Made by a program: the position numbers and the translations under genes
Assembly (NCBI GenBank): GCA_023446865.1
Contig: JAEXPL010000043.1
Location: forward strand, 1 to 32,640
Length of the DNA stretch: 32,640 nucleotides
Origin: Verrucomicrobiota bacterium
GTDB lineage: Bacteria; Verrucomicrobiota; Verrucomicrobiia; Opitutales; Opitutaceae
Reading direction: 5' to 3'
The notes under the pieces: model-generated
What the model saw: the letters and a program-made list of their open reading frames with translations, nothing else
Databases searched by the model: none
Told to the model about the DNA's origin: nothing
Shown: piece by piece, positions 1 to 8,459 of the stretch
How positions within the stretch are numbered: the stretch's first letter is position 1
Layout of the letters: every line of letters begins with the position of its first letter

Positions 1-1358
<1,358 letters not shown>

Positions 1359-1381
1359 GCCACTCCGTGCTCGCCTTATGG

Positions 1382-1446
1382 AGCTGCTCGCCAGAGCAGC
1401 TATCCGAACTCGGTGCCAGCTCCGCCTGGCCGTTCTCGCGAACGGC
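1382..1446 (+). terminator. two hairpins after the ABC transporter (weak terminator candidate)
   Basis: Two perfect short inverted repeats lie 23-90 bases after the ABC transporter stop: AGCTGCTC/GAGCAGCT with a GCCA loop (1382-1401) and GCCGTTC/GAACGGC with a TCGC loop (1429-1446). Neither is followed by a T-run, so they are not classic intrinsic terminators; they could be mRNA 3'-end stabilisers or small palindromic repeats. The rest of 1359-1595 shows no convincing gene. Confidence 0.35.
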
Positions 1447-1595
1447 GCCACACCGTAGGGCGCGCCTTCAGGCCGCCCAATTCGGCCCTGTCCTCAAGCC
1501 GCGGCGCAAACTGCCAACGTATCATCCTGGTCTTGTCGCCCCCGGGGCGTGTGAGCAGTCTGGCCCCGCTCCCCCACGAACAACGCCCCCGAACC

Positions 1596-1612
1596 GGTCG
1601 CATTTTGCGACC
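1596..1612. promoter_or_regulatory. palindrome just upstream of the ORF6N gene, repeated inside that gene
   Basis: GGTCGCA-TTT-TGCGACC, 7-bp perfect arms, ends 9 bases before the ATG at 1622. The same 17-bp sequence (reverse complement, AAA centre) occurs twice inside the gene at 1836-1852 and 1875-1891. The position over the translation start region suggests an operator or an mRNA hairpin controlling initiation; this is inference. Confidence 0.5.
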
Positions 1613-1621
1613 ACTTCCCCC

Positions 1622-2203
1622 ATGCCCGATGCCGAGCTTGTTCCGCTGGAGCCAATCCAATCCTGCATTCTGGTGCTGCGCGGCGTGCGCGTGATCCTCG
1701 ACGCCGACCTCGCCCGCCTCTACGGCGTGCCGACCAAGCGCCTCAACGAGCAGGTGAAACGCAACGCACGGAAGTTCCCGGAGGATTTCTGCTTCCGACT
1801 CACTGGGGAAGAGGCGGAAGCCGTTAGTGCTTCAAGGTCGCAAAATGCGACCTTAAAGCCGGGCAAAAACTTGAGGTCGCAAAATGCGACCTCAAGTCAG
1901 ACCAGCCACGGCGGCCGGCGTTTCCTCCCCTACGCCTTCACCGAGCATGGCGCCATCCAGGCGGCGAACGTGCTCAACAGCGCGGCGGCGGCGGAGATGA
2001 GTGTCCACGTCGTCCGCGCATTCATCCGCCTGCGGCAGCTGGTGGTGAACCACAAGGCCATCGCCGCAAAGCTTACGGAGATCGAAGCTCGGGTGGGCGC
2101 ACACGACGAGCAGATCGCCGCCGTGATCGCGGCGCTCCGCCGCCTCACCGCACCCGACGGCCCGCGCCACCGCCGCAAGATCGGCTTCGGAAAACCGGCG
2201 TAA
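1622..2203 (+). CDS. ORF6N-domain DNA-binding protein
   Basis: A 193-residue protein. The N-terminal half matches the ORF6N domain (phage/large-virus-type DNA-binding domain): ILDADLARLYGVPTKRLNEQ, then VKRNARKFPEDFCFRLT, then the family motif FLPYAFTEHGA. The C-terminal part after about residue 125 is helical (VVRAFIRLRQLV... KLTEIEARVGAHDEQI) and probably oligomerises. The frame is open from further upstream, but the homology begins just after ATG 1622, so that start is chosen; there is no Shine-Dalgarno sequence and the leader is C-rich. Between the two halves the hexapeptide RSQNAT occurs twice, 13 residues apart, encoded by two copies of a palindrome also found just before the start. Members are usually of unknown function; a transcriptional or antirepressor role is inferred. 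It is an isolated gene between a transporter and a convergent peptidase gene. Confidence 0.85.
   Translation: MPDAELVPLEPIQSCILVLRGVRVILDADLARLYGVPTKRLNEQVKRNARKFPEDFCFRLTGEEAEAVSASRSQNATLKPGKNLRSQNATSSQTSHGGRRFLPYAFTEHGAIQAANVLNSAAAAEMSVHVVRAFIRLRQLVVNHKAIAAKLTEIEARVGAHDEQIAAVIAALRRLTAPDGPRHRRKIGFGKPA
1834..1897. repeat. two intragenic palindromes, 39 bp apart
   Basis: Copy A (1834-1854) has perfect 9-bp arms AAGGTCGCA/TGCGACCTT around AAA. Copy B (1869-1897) has perfect 13-bp arms ACTTGAGGTCGCA/TGCGACCTCAAGT around AAA. Both share the 17-bp core with the site at 1596-1612 and both encode RSQNAT in the ORF6N reading frame. The 39-bp period keeps the frame, consistent with a tandem duplication of one 13-codon unit. 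Confidence 0.85.
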
Positions 2204-2304
2204 CCGTTCAGCCGACCCAGCGCGCTCGGCTCGACGTAGCTGAACGGCTTAACCGTTCAGCCGCTCCGCTTTTCCGGGCTGAACCGCTGCGCGGTTCAGC
2301 TACG
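2204..2304. repeat. nested palindromic repeat between convergent genes (REP/BIME-like)
   Basis: The gap between the ORF6N stop and the M32 peptidase stop is filled by related inverted repeats. CCGTTCAGC at 2204-2212 is followed by GCTGAACGG-CTTAA-CCGTTCAGC (2239-2261) and by GCTGAACCGC-TGC-GCGGTTCAGC (2278-2300). The outer strings CGTAGCTGAAC and GTTCAGCTACG can also pair around the whole set. It could act as a bidirectional transcript end for the two convergent genes or be a dispersed palindromic element; no T-run is seen. Confidence 0.7.
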
Positions 2305-2314
2305 CCCGACCGCC

Positions 2315-3805
2315 TCACCGCTCGTACAGCGGCAGATACCGCTCGCCGAGGTAACGGATCAGGTGACGCGGCGAGATCCCCTCGCCGGTCACCGTACGAA
2401 CCAGCTCCTCCGTCTCCAATCTCCGGCCACGCTGGTGGATGTTGGTCCGCAACCAGCCGAGCAGGCGGCCGAAGTTGCCCGCGGCGAAATCCTCCTCCAG
2501 CCCCGGCAGCGCCGCGTGCGCGGCGTACCAGAGCTGCGCGGCGATCATGTTGCCGAGGCAGTAGCTCGGGAAGTACCCGAAGGCCCCGCCGGACCAGTGC
2601 ACATCCTGCAGGCAGCCCTCGCCGTCGTGCGCGGGCGTGAGGCCGAGCAACTCCTGCGCGAGCGCGTTCCACGCCGCCGGCAGGTCGGCCACGGCGAGGT
2701 CGCCGCGAAACAGCCGCTGCTCGATCTCGAAGCGCAGGATGATGTGCAGGTTGTAGGTGACCTCGTCGGAATCGACGCGGATGAGCGTCGGCGCCACCTC
2801 GTTGATCGCGAGGTAGAGCATCTCGGATGAGATGCCGTCGAGCCGCGCACCAAACCGCGCACGGAACTTCGGCTCCCAGTGCGCCCAGAACGCCCGACTG
2901 CGCGCCACCTGGTTTTCCCACAGCCGGCTCTGCGACTCGTGGATGCCCATGCCCACGTACTCACCGAGCGGCGTGCCGATCCAATCGCGCAGCTGCCCCT
3001 GGTCGTAGAGCCCGTGGCCGGTTTCGTGGATCGCGCTGAAGAGCGAGTCGAGCGGGTTGTCGGCGTCGAAGCGCGTGGTCATCCGGATGTCGTGCCCGTC
3101 GCCCGAGCAGAACGGGTGGAGCGATACGTCGATCCGTCCGCGGCCGTAGTCGAAGCCCAGCGCCGTCGTCACCTCGCGGAGAAACTCGCGCTGCTGCTCG
3201 ACCGGAAAACCCTTCAGCAACCCGTGCGGCGCCTTCACCGGCGCACCGATGATCCGCCGGGCGAGCGGGACAAGGTCGCGCTTCAGGTCCGCAAACAGCG
3301 CCGCAAACCGCACCGCGGTCATGCCCGGGTCGTGCTTGTCGAGCGCGTGGTCGTAGGCGTCGGCCGCGCCGAGCAGCTCAGCCTCGCGCTTCGCGCAATC
3401 GAGCTGCCGCTGCAGAAACGGCGCAAACTTCGCAAAATCGCGCGCCGCCCGCGCCTCGGCCCTCGCGTGGTAGGCCGCGCTGTCGAGCCGCGCCTTCTCG
3501 GCGACGAACTCCGCCGGCAGCTTCGTGAGCCGGTCGTAGTCCTTGCGCGCGTGGCGGCTGAGCACGCGCTCCTCCGCGGTGACGTTCTCGCCCTGCGCCT
3601 CCAGTGCAGCGAGCGACGCACCGATGCGCGGGTTCGTCGCCTCGCGGTGGTGCAGCTCGGCGAGCAGCGCCGCCTGCTCCGCCCGACGCGCCGCCGACTC
3701 CGGCGGCAGGTTCACCTGCTCGTCCCAGCCGAGGACCGACTGGACGGAGGCGAGGACATTGGCGCGTTTCAGATCGGCGACGAGGGTCTCGGCGGCAGGC
3801 GACAT
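2315..3805 (-). CDS. M32 family zinc carboxypeptidase (Taq-type)
   Basis: A 496-residue cytoplasmic metallocarboxypeptidase, the usual length for family M32 (about 500). The zinc site HETGH lies at residues 260-264 in SAIHETGHGLYDQG, preceded by the family motifs GRIDVSLHPFC and DIRMTTRF and followed by GMGIHESQSRLWEN. These enzymes release C-terminal amino acids from peptides, needing Zn or Co. The frame continues 14 codons upstream of the chosen ATG, but similarity to a decayed second copy of the N-terminus at 8024-8119 begins right at this start (MSPAAETLVADLKRANVL against SPAAEILVVDLKRANVL), which supports it. It lies 57 bp downstream of the esterase gene on the same strand and may be co-transcribed. 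It converges on the ORF6N gene. Confidence 0.95.
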   Translation of the reverse strand: MSPAAETLVADLKRANVLASVQSVLGWDEQVNLPPESAARRAEQAALLAELHHREATNPRIGASLAALEAQGENVTAEERVLSRHARKDYDRLTKLPAEFVAEKARLDSAAYHARAEARAARDFAKFAPFLQRQLDCAKREAELLGAADAYDHALDKHDPGMTAVRFAALFADLKRDLVPLARRIIGAPVKAPHGLLKGFPVEQQREFLREVTTALGFDYGRGRIDVSLHPFCSGDGHDIRMTTRFDADNPLDSLFSAIHETGHGLYDQGQLRDWIGTPLGEYVGMGIHESQSRLWENQVARSRAFWAHWEPKFRARFGARLDGISSEMLYLAINEVAPTLIRVDSDEVTYNLHIILRFEIEQRLFRGDLAVADLPAAWNALAQELLGLTPAHDGEGCLQDVHWSGGAFGYFPSYCLGNMIAAQLWYAAHAALPGLEEDFAAGNFGRLLGWLRTNIHQRGRRLETEELVRTVTGEGISPRHLIRYLGERYLPLYER

Positions 3806-3862
3806 GCGCGCAGCTTGAAGCACCGCGGCCTTTTCACAAGCAGCCAACCCGCGCCATGCGGC

Positions 3863-5791
3863 TCACGGCACCGGGCTGCGGAACGGCGAGGCGGGCAGGC
3901 CGGCAGCGTTGAAAAGATTGCAGACCGGCACGTTGGCCCAGCCGTAACGCACCGCCTGCGGCGCCGCGACATCCGCCGCCGACACCACCACCGTGTCTCC
4001 AGTAATCACCGCCACCGCGGAATGGAAGACGCCGTCGGCCCCGGCGAGTTCGAAGCCGGTCGGCGCACCACCGGGCACAACGAGTCCCCCGCCCACATGG
4101 GTGAAGCGTACCACGGCTTTGCCGCCTTCGAAGGCGGCGCCGGCAAACACCGGACCGGAGAACTCGATCGCCTCGCCGTAGGCCACGGCGCGTGCCGCCA
4201 ACGCCAGCCGCTCGCCCACCGGCCGCTTGTCGGCGGGATGGATGTCCTCGGCGTCGCCGCAGTCGGAGGTGACCACCATCGCTGTATTCTTTGTTTCCTG
4301 CCAGATCTGCAGCTGCGCCTCGCGCAACTCCGGCGTCATGTCCTTGAACGGCGCGATCTGCACAAAGAGGAACGGGAAGTCGCCCTGCCCCCAGCCACGG
4401 CGCCAGTCGGCGATGGTCTGCGGCAGCAGGCGGCGATACTCCTGGGGCGCGCTGTTGTTGGCCTCGCCCTGGTACCAGATCGCCCCGCGGATCGCGTAGG
4501 GCTGGAGCGGTGCGATCATGCCGTTGTGGAGCACCGTCGGCACGTTCGGGCCCATCACCGGATTCAGCGGCGACTTGCCGCACTGCGCCATCGTTACCGA
4601 GACCTTGCGCAACCACGTGCCGGCGAGCGGCACCGGCGCGCCGGCCACCGGAGTCAGCGTCATCTGCGCGGGCCGTCCCCAGAAACCGCCACCGCCGCCG
4701 TTGTCGATCACACGCACCGCGACCACATTGCGCCCTGTGCGCAGCACTCCGGCCGGCACGCGGTACTGGCGCACGGTGCGGTAGTAGCCGCTCTCGCCCA
4801 CCTCGACGCCGTTGACCCAGGTCGTGTCGATGTCGTCGATCGGCCCGAGGTCGAGCGTCGCCTCGCCCGCCACCGCACCCGCCGGCAATTCGAACTCCTT
4901 GCGCAACCAGACGATGCCGTCGAAGCCGGGCAGACCGGACTGTTCCCAGAGGCCGGGCTCCTCGCTCTTTGCCCAATCGTCTGTCGCCACCTTATCAGCA
5001 CTCCATGGTTGCGTCGCCATCGTGCCGGCGTCGTGTGCGCGGCACCAGGCGGAGAGCGCCTCGTGGTAGCGACGCGCCGCGCCCGCCGGGTCGCGCATCT
5101 GCGCCTCCATCAGAGCGAGGGTTTCGGCGTAGCCGGGCAAACCGCCGAGCGTCCGCGCGCTGGTCCACGCCTCGGCGGGCGTGCCGCCCCAGGACGAGGG
5201 GACCAAGCCCACCGGCACGCCGCGCGCCTGCAGCAGGGCTCGGCCTAAGAAAAAGCCCACCGCGGTGAAATCCGGCGCCGTCGAAGGCGTGCACACGGTC
5301 CATTCGCCGGCCACGGTCTCGCGCGGCTCCCCTGCGGTGACCTGGGGCACGTAGAACTGCCGGAGCTGCGGCAGGTTCGCCGTAGCCGCCTCGCGCTCCC
5401 AGCCGATGATCGCCTTCTGGCCCGGCCGCAGCCCGAGCTGGCGCTCCATGTTCGACTGGCCGCCGCAGATCCATACTTCGCCCACGAGCACGTCCTGCAA
5501 CGTCACCGTGTTGGTGCCGCGGATCGTGAGCGTGTACGGCCCGCCTACCGGCAGCTCCGGCAGCCACACGAGCCAGCGCCCGTCCTTCGCGACGGTCTCC
5601 GCCTTCCGGCCGGCGATCTCGACGGCAACCTTCTCGCCCTCGTCGGCCGTGCCCCACACGGGCACCTCGCGCCCCTGTTGGAGCACGGCGTGGTCGCAGA
5701 AGGGCGGGTGCGGCCGCACCGCAGCGAAAAGTGGCGCGGCAAAGATTACGGCGACCACGGATAGGGCAACCGGAAGGCCTCGGGGATTCAT
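3863..5791 (-). CDS. secreted sialate O-acetylesterase-like esterase (SASA family)
   Basis: A 642-residue exported enzyme. A signal peptide is seen at residues 1-24 (PVALSVVAVIFAAPLFAA). An N-terminal beta domain is followed by the SASA/SGNH core with the nucleophile motif GGQSNM (Ser113), a jelly-roll-like insert (WLRKEFELPAG... LDLGPIDDIDTTWVNGVEVG), then YQGEANN and the catalytic-acid/His region DIHPADKRPVGERLALAA near residue 545. Family members remove O-acetyl groups from sialic acids; many environmental homologues act on acetylated plant or algal polysaccharide, and the latter suits the rest of this window (inference). Start ATG 5791 is chosen because the signal peptide begins there; the frame is open for 26 more codons. 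It is divergent from the Roadblock pair with a 100-bp intergenic space that must hold both promoters. Confidence 0.92.
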   Translation of the reverse strand: MNPRGLPVALSVVAVIFAAPLFAAVRPHPPFCDHAVLQQGREVPVWGTADEGEKVAVEIAGRKAETVAKDGRWLVWLPELPVGGPYTLTIRGTNTVTLQDVLVGEVWICGGQSNMERQLGLRPGQKAIIGWEREAATANLPQLRQFYVPQVTAGEPRETVAGEWTVCTPSTAPDFTAVGFFLGRALLQARGVPVGLVPSSWGGTPAEAWTSARTLGGLPGYAETLALMEAQMRDPAGAARRYHEALSAWCRAHDAGTMATQPWSADKVATDDWAKSEEPGLWEQSGLPGFDGIVWLRKEFELPAGAVAGEATLDLGPIDDIDTTWVNGVEVGESGYYRTVRQYRVPAGVLRTGRNVVAVRVIDNGGGGGFWGRPAQMTLTPVAGAPVPLAGTWLRKVSVTMAQCGKSPLNPVMGPNVPTVLHNGMIAPLQPYAIRGAIWYQGEANNSAPQEYRRLLPQTIADWRRGWGQGDFPFLFVQIAPFKDMTPELREAQLQIWQETKNTAMVVTSDCGDAEDIHPADKRPVGERLALAARAVAYGEAIEFSGPVFAGAAFEGGKAVVRFTHVGGGLVVPGGAPTGFELAGADGVFHSAVAVITGDTVVVSAADVAAPQAVRYGWANVPVCNLFNAAGLPASPFRSPVP

Positions 5792-5891
5792 GGTCCGAAC
5801 CCAAAACCGCATCGGCCCTTTGCGCAAGCCGGGCGGTGGCGGCCATGTCGCCGTAGCGGTGGCACACAACCTGCAAACGCCGGACCCGCCT

Positions 5892-6221
5892 ATGGCAAAC
5901 CCTCACAACCCTATCCAGAACTATGCCCGCATCCCATTCGTGTTGGGCGTCGCGCGCTGTACCAATGGCAGCGACGCCGTCGAGACCTCGAGTCCGACAG
6001 CCGATGCGCTCGGGAACATCCTGACCTTCTTCTGCCAAAGTGCCGCCCTCATCGGCGACGCCTTCGGCCTGGAGGACTTCAACGAGGCACATCTCCACTC
6101 GAAAACCACCACAACCATCTGCCTCCCTCGTCCCGGGGAAAGCATCGGCCTGCTCGCCGCCCCGACCACCCGGCCGGCCGACATCGTCGCCAAAGTCGCC
6201 ACCCTCCGCGGAGAGATCTGA
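5892..6221 (+). CDS. Roadblock/LC7-like small protein (first of a pair)
   Basis: A 109-residue protein starting MANPHNPIQNY. The pattern is Roadblock/LC7-like: a first strand and turn (FVLGVARCTNGSDAVETSS), a helix (ADALGNILTFFCQSAALIGDAFGL), a strand pair with TTTTICLPRPGESIGLLAAP, and a C-terminal helix. Roadblock proteins act as dimeric partners or activators of small Ras-like GTPases (MglB type) or as motor adaptors. The stop TGA is separated by two bases from the next ATG, so the two are almost certainly one transcript and may form a heterodimer. No GTPase gene (MglA-like) is in the window. The assignment rests on fold pattern, not a clear motif, so confidence is moderate. Confidence 0.6.
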   Translation: MANPHNPIQNYARIPFVLGVARCTNGSDAVETSSPTADALGNILTFFCQSAALIGDAFGLEDFNEAHLHSKTTTTICLPRPGESIGLLAAPTTRPADIVAKVATLRGEI

Positions 6222-6223
6222 CC

Positions 6224-6736
6224 ATGCTGTTCGACAAATTCACCCAGAACATCCTGGAACTGCCCGGAGTAGAGGGCCTCTGCCTGGTCGATGCGGCCAC
6301 CGCAGCCCTGCTCTACAACCGGATGCCCAGTTTCATCCCCGCATTCGCGTTCGAGACCGCGCTGCGCCGCGTCTGTTCGCTCTACGAGACCATCGACGAG
6401 AGCTACCAACCCACCGACGATTATGTCCTGAAGTTCACCAACAAGAGTCTGGTGCTCCGTCGGAGCGGCGAGGTCATCCTCCTCCTGCTCGTCGCTGATA
6501 CCGCTCACTTGGTGTCGCTGCGCATCGTGACCAACATCGTGCTCAAGAACCTCCAGGGCACGCCGGGCATCCTCGCCGAACTCCGCCAAGCTTCCCCGGT
6601 GCCCGCCGCCTCCCCGGCGCCAACGCCCCCCGCGGCGGCCGCCCAATCTGCCGAGCCCCCGCCCCCGGCCGGCGCCGTTGCGCCAACGATCATGAAGTCC
6701 CGGCGCGTGTACCGCGGCGTGGTCATCGAGAACTAG
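6224..6736 (+). CDS. Roadblock/LC7-like protein with Pro/Ala-rich tail (second of a pair)
   Basis: A 170-residue protein. Residues 1-122 fit a Roadblock/LC7 fold: MLFDKFTQNILELPGVEGLCLVDAATAALLYNRM, a helix (FAFETALRRVCSLYETI), central strands (DDYVLKFTNKSLVLRRSGEVILLLLV) and a final helix. A low-complexity Pro/Ala linker (about 125-157) leads to a basic tail, IMKSRRVYRGVVIEN. One of the few genes here with a visible Shine-Dalgarno (GGAGAG about 8 bases before ATG). The tail may dock to a partner; this is inference. The pair resembles an orphan MglB-like system without its GTPase. Confidence 0.65.
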   Translation: MLFDKFTQNILELPGVEGLCLVDAATAALLYNRMPSFIPAFAFETALRRVCSLYETIDESYQPTDDYVLKFTNKSLVLRRSGEVILLLLVADTAHLVSLRIVTNIVLKNLQGTPGILAELRQASPVPAASPAPTPPAAAAQSAEPPPPAGAVAPTIMKSRRVYRGVVIEN

Positions 6737-6913
6737 CGCCATCTGCCGGCCGCGTGGGCGCACAACGCCCAGTCACGACGGCGGCGCTCCTCGTCGCGAC
6801 CGGGCCTGGCCGCTCCGGCCACAGTCGGGCATTCGCTCCGGCGGCGCGGGGGCCGTTCCGTCGGCACCTTGCCCGCCGCCGTTTCCTCACTACGCTCGGC
6901 GCCGCCTTCGCCC

Positions 6914-7684
6914 ATGGCAACGCCCCACGCCCAATCCTGGTACGGCTGGCGACCCGATACGCCCGACCCGCGCGACCGGCTCTACGCCACGATCGCCCGA
7001 CCGCCACGGCGGTTGCCGGCGCGCGTCGATCTGCGCCGCTGGTTTCCCCGCGCCGAGAACCAGGGTTCGATCGGCAGCTGCACCGCGCACGCCCTCGTCG
7101 CCAGCCTCGAGTACCTCGAGGTGCGCGCCGGCCGCCCGCTGCGCCACCTCAGCCGCCTCTTCGTCTACTACAACGCCCGCGTCCTCGAGGGCACCGCGGC
7201 CACCGACGACGGCGCGATGATCCGCAACGGCGTGAAGACACTGGTGAAACAGGGCGTGTGCGCCGAGACGCTCTGGCCGTACCGCGTGCGCCGTTTCGCC
7301 GAGCCGCCTCCGCCGCCCTGCTACACCGCCGCGGCCGCCCACCAGGTGCTCTCCTACCACCGCGTCCACGGCCTCACCGAGATGCGCCAGTGCCTCGCCG
7401 AGGGATTCCCGTTCGTCTTCGGCCTCACGACCTACGCCGCCTTCGAGAGCCCGCAGGTCGCCCGCACCGGCCGGGTCGAACTCCCGCGCCGCGGCGAGGA
7501 GGAGAAGGGCGCGCACTCCGTCTGCGCCGTGGGCTACGACGACCGCGCCGGCCGTTTCCTCATCCGCAATTCCTGGGGCGCCGACTGGGGCCGCAGGGGC
7601 TATTGCACCGTGCCCTACGCCTACCTCGCGAACCCCCGCCGCGCCTCCGATTTCTGGACTCTGCGCTCCATCGAGGGCGCGTGA
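6914..7684 (+). CDS. papain-family (C1) cysteine protease
   Basis: A 256-residue C1A-like peptidase. The catalytic set is complete: oxyanion Gln50 and Cys56 in ENQGSIGSCTAHA, His201 in GAHSVCAVGYDD, and Asn219 in IRNSWGADWG. There is no propeptide and no evident signal peptide, so it is compact and possibly cytoplasmic, as in many bacterial C1 proteins with an N-terminal WRPDTPDPRD segment. ATG 6914 (leader CTTCGCCC, no Shine-Dalgarno) is preferred over ATG 6869 because the recognisable N-terminus begins there. Its last about 55 codons and downstream flank recur, decayed, at 11023-11270. The 177 bp upstream contain only small GC-rich hairpins. Confidence 0.88.
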   Translation: MATPHAQSWYGWRPDTPDPRDRLYATIARPPRRLPARVDLRRWFPRAENQGSIGSCTAHALVASLEYLEVRAGRPLRHLSRLFVYYNARVLEGTAATDDGAMIRNGVKTLVKQGVCAETLWPYRVRRFAEPPPPPCYTAAAAHQVLSYHRVHGLTEMRQCLAEGFPFVFGLTTYAAFESPQVARTGRVELPRRGEEEKGAHSVCAVGYDDRAGRFLIRNSWGADWGRRGYCTVPYAYLANPRRASDFWTLRSIEGA

Positions 7685-7691
7685 GCGGGTC

Positions 7692-7883
7692 CGGCCGGCG
7701 TGCGCGTCTTCACTGCGCAATGCCGTGCCGCCGGTACGCGGCGCGCCGGTGTCACGCGCCAGGTGGCGGCTCCACGGCTGCGCGGTTCGTCCGGCATTCG
7801 CGTCTTCGCTGCTCAGGGCCGTGCACCCGGTGCGCGGCGCTCCGGTGTCATACGCCGAGCGGAGGCCCCTCAGTCCCGCTCTT
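7692..7883. repeat. 96-bp tandem duplication
   Basis: Two diverged copies lie head to tail with a constant 96-bp offset (for example GTCTTC at 7706 and 7802, GGTGTCA at 7748 and 7844). A third copy lies at about 11205-11300. The unit contains the linker after the C1 protease and the end of the convergent membrane-protein gene, so the first copy is itself a stranded fragment of that gene end. Confidence 0.75.
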
Positions 7884-8023
7884 CTTCGGGGTGTCGACTG
7901 GTTCCGGCTCTCTTCATGCCGCACGAGCAGCCCCCGCAGCGCCCAGAGGACGTAGGCGAACACCGCCGGCACCGGCGCGAAGAGCCAGAGCACCATCGGC
8001 CCGATGCCCGCATCGCGCGGCAG
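7848..8023 (-). pseudogene. C-terminal fragment of the small membrane protein gene at 11268
   Basis: The minus strand matches the last about 55 codons of the intact gene at 11268-11654, including RDAGIGPMVLWLFAPVP and AYVLWALR.LLVRHEESRNQ. A one-base deletion near 7896 (GTCGACTGG here, GTCGATCTGG in the intact copy) shifts the frame so the tail no longer matches. The upstream part of the gene is missing and replaced, at an 8-bp microhomology (8017-8024), by an M32 peptidase fragment. Not expected to encode a working protein. Confidence 0.85.
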
Positions 8024-8119
8024 GTGCACCTGCTCGCCCCAGCCCAACAGACTCTACACGGAGGCGAGGACGTTGGCGCGTTTCAGATCAACGACGAGGA
8101 TCTCGGCGGCGGGCGAAAT
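8024..8119 (-). pseudogene. N-terminal fragment of M32 carboxypeptidase gene
   Basis: Translated on the minus strand this reads SPAAEILVVDLKRANVL then ASV, a TAG stop, then SLLGWGEQVHL. It matches residues 2-33 of the intact M32 peptidase encoded at 2315-3805, where CAG (Gln) stands in place of the stop. The start codon has become ATT. The fragment ends at GCGGCAGG, which it shares with both the real M32 gene (3703-3710) and the intact membrane-protein gene (11439-11446). Confidence 0.88.
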
Positions 8120-8459
8120 GGTGCCGCATGTTGCCATCTCGCCGCGGGCGCTCAAGGCCGGCTCGCCGGGTGACGCATCCCGCTGCTCCTCCCCGTAGAC
8201 CGGCGTTTTCCGCCGCCTCCAGGAAGCGCTGAGTATCCATTTCCATCATTGTCAGTTTGGCGGCGTTCGTCCAAGTCTCGATGCGACACGCGGTGGACCC
8301 GGACCCACGAGGATTGGCTCGCCGCGAGGCCTAGGTCACCGCCGTTCCGCAAACTGACACCAGCACACAAATTCCCGCCGGCCGAGCTGGGCCCCACTTT
8401 CGACTGCGCCACGCGTCCCCCCGCCATCTCCACCACCCGCGCTTTTCGCTCCCGCCATC
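8120..8459. other. non-coding stretch before the beta-helix gene
   Basis: No convincing gene is seen. A distant inverted repeat TGTCAGTTTG (8250-8259)/CAAACTGACA (8350-8359) is present. The last about 60 bases before the ATG are pyrimidine-rich and lack a Shine-Dalgarno. The promoter of the beta-helix operon should lie here but no clear -35/-10 was found. Confidence 0.4.

Noticed and set aside
2879..5248. Long plus-strand open frame opposite the M32 and esterase genes
   Set aside because: It is the mirror frame of two well-supported genes in GC-rich DNA; its protein is an Arg/His/Val-rich string without domain motifs.
7692..7883. Repeats considered as integron attC sites
   Set aside because: No integrase, no attC-type inverted arms, and the repeat contains the end of a known neighbouring gene, so duplication explains it.
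8250..8359. Inverted repeat TGTCAGTTTG/CAAACTGACA considered as a mobile-element end pair
   Set aside because: Only 10-bp arms, about 90 bp between them, no transposase and no target duplication seen.
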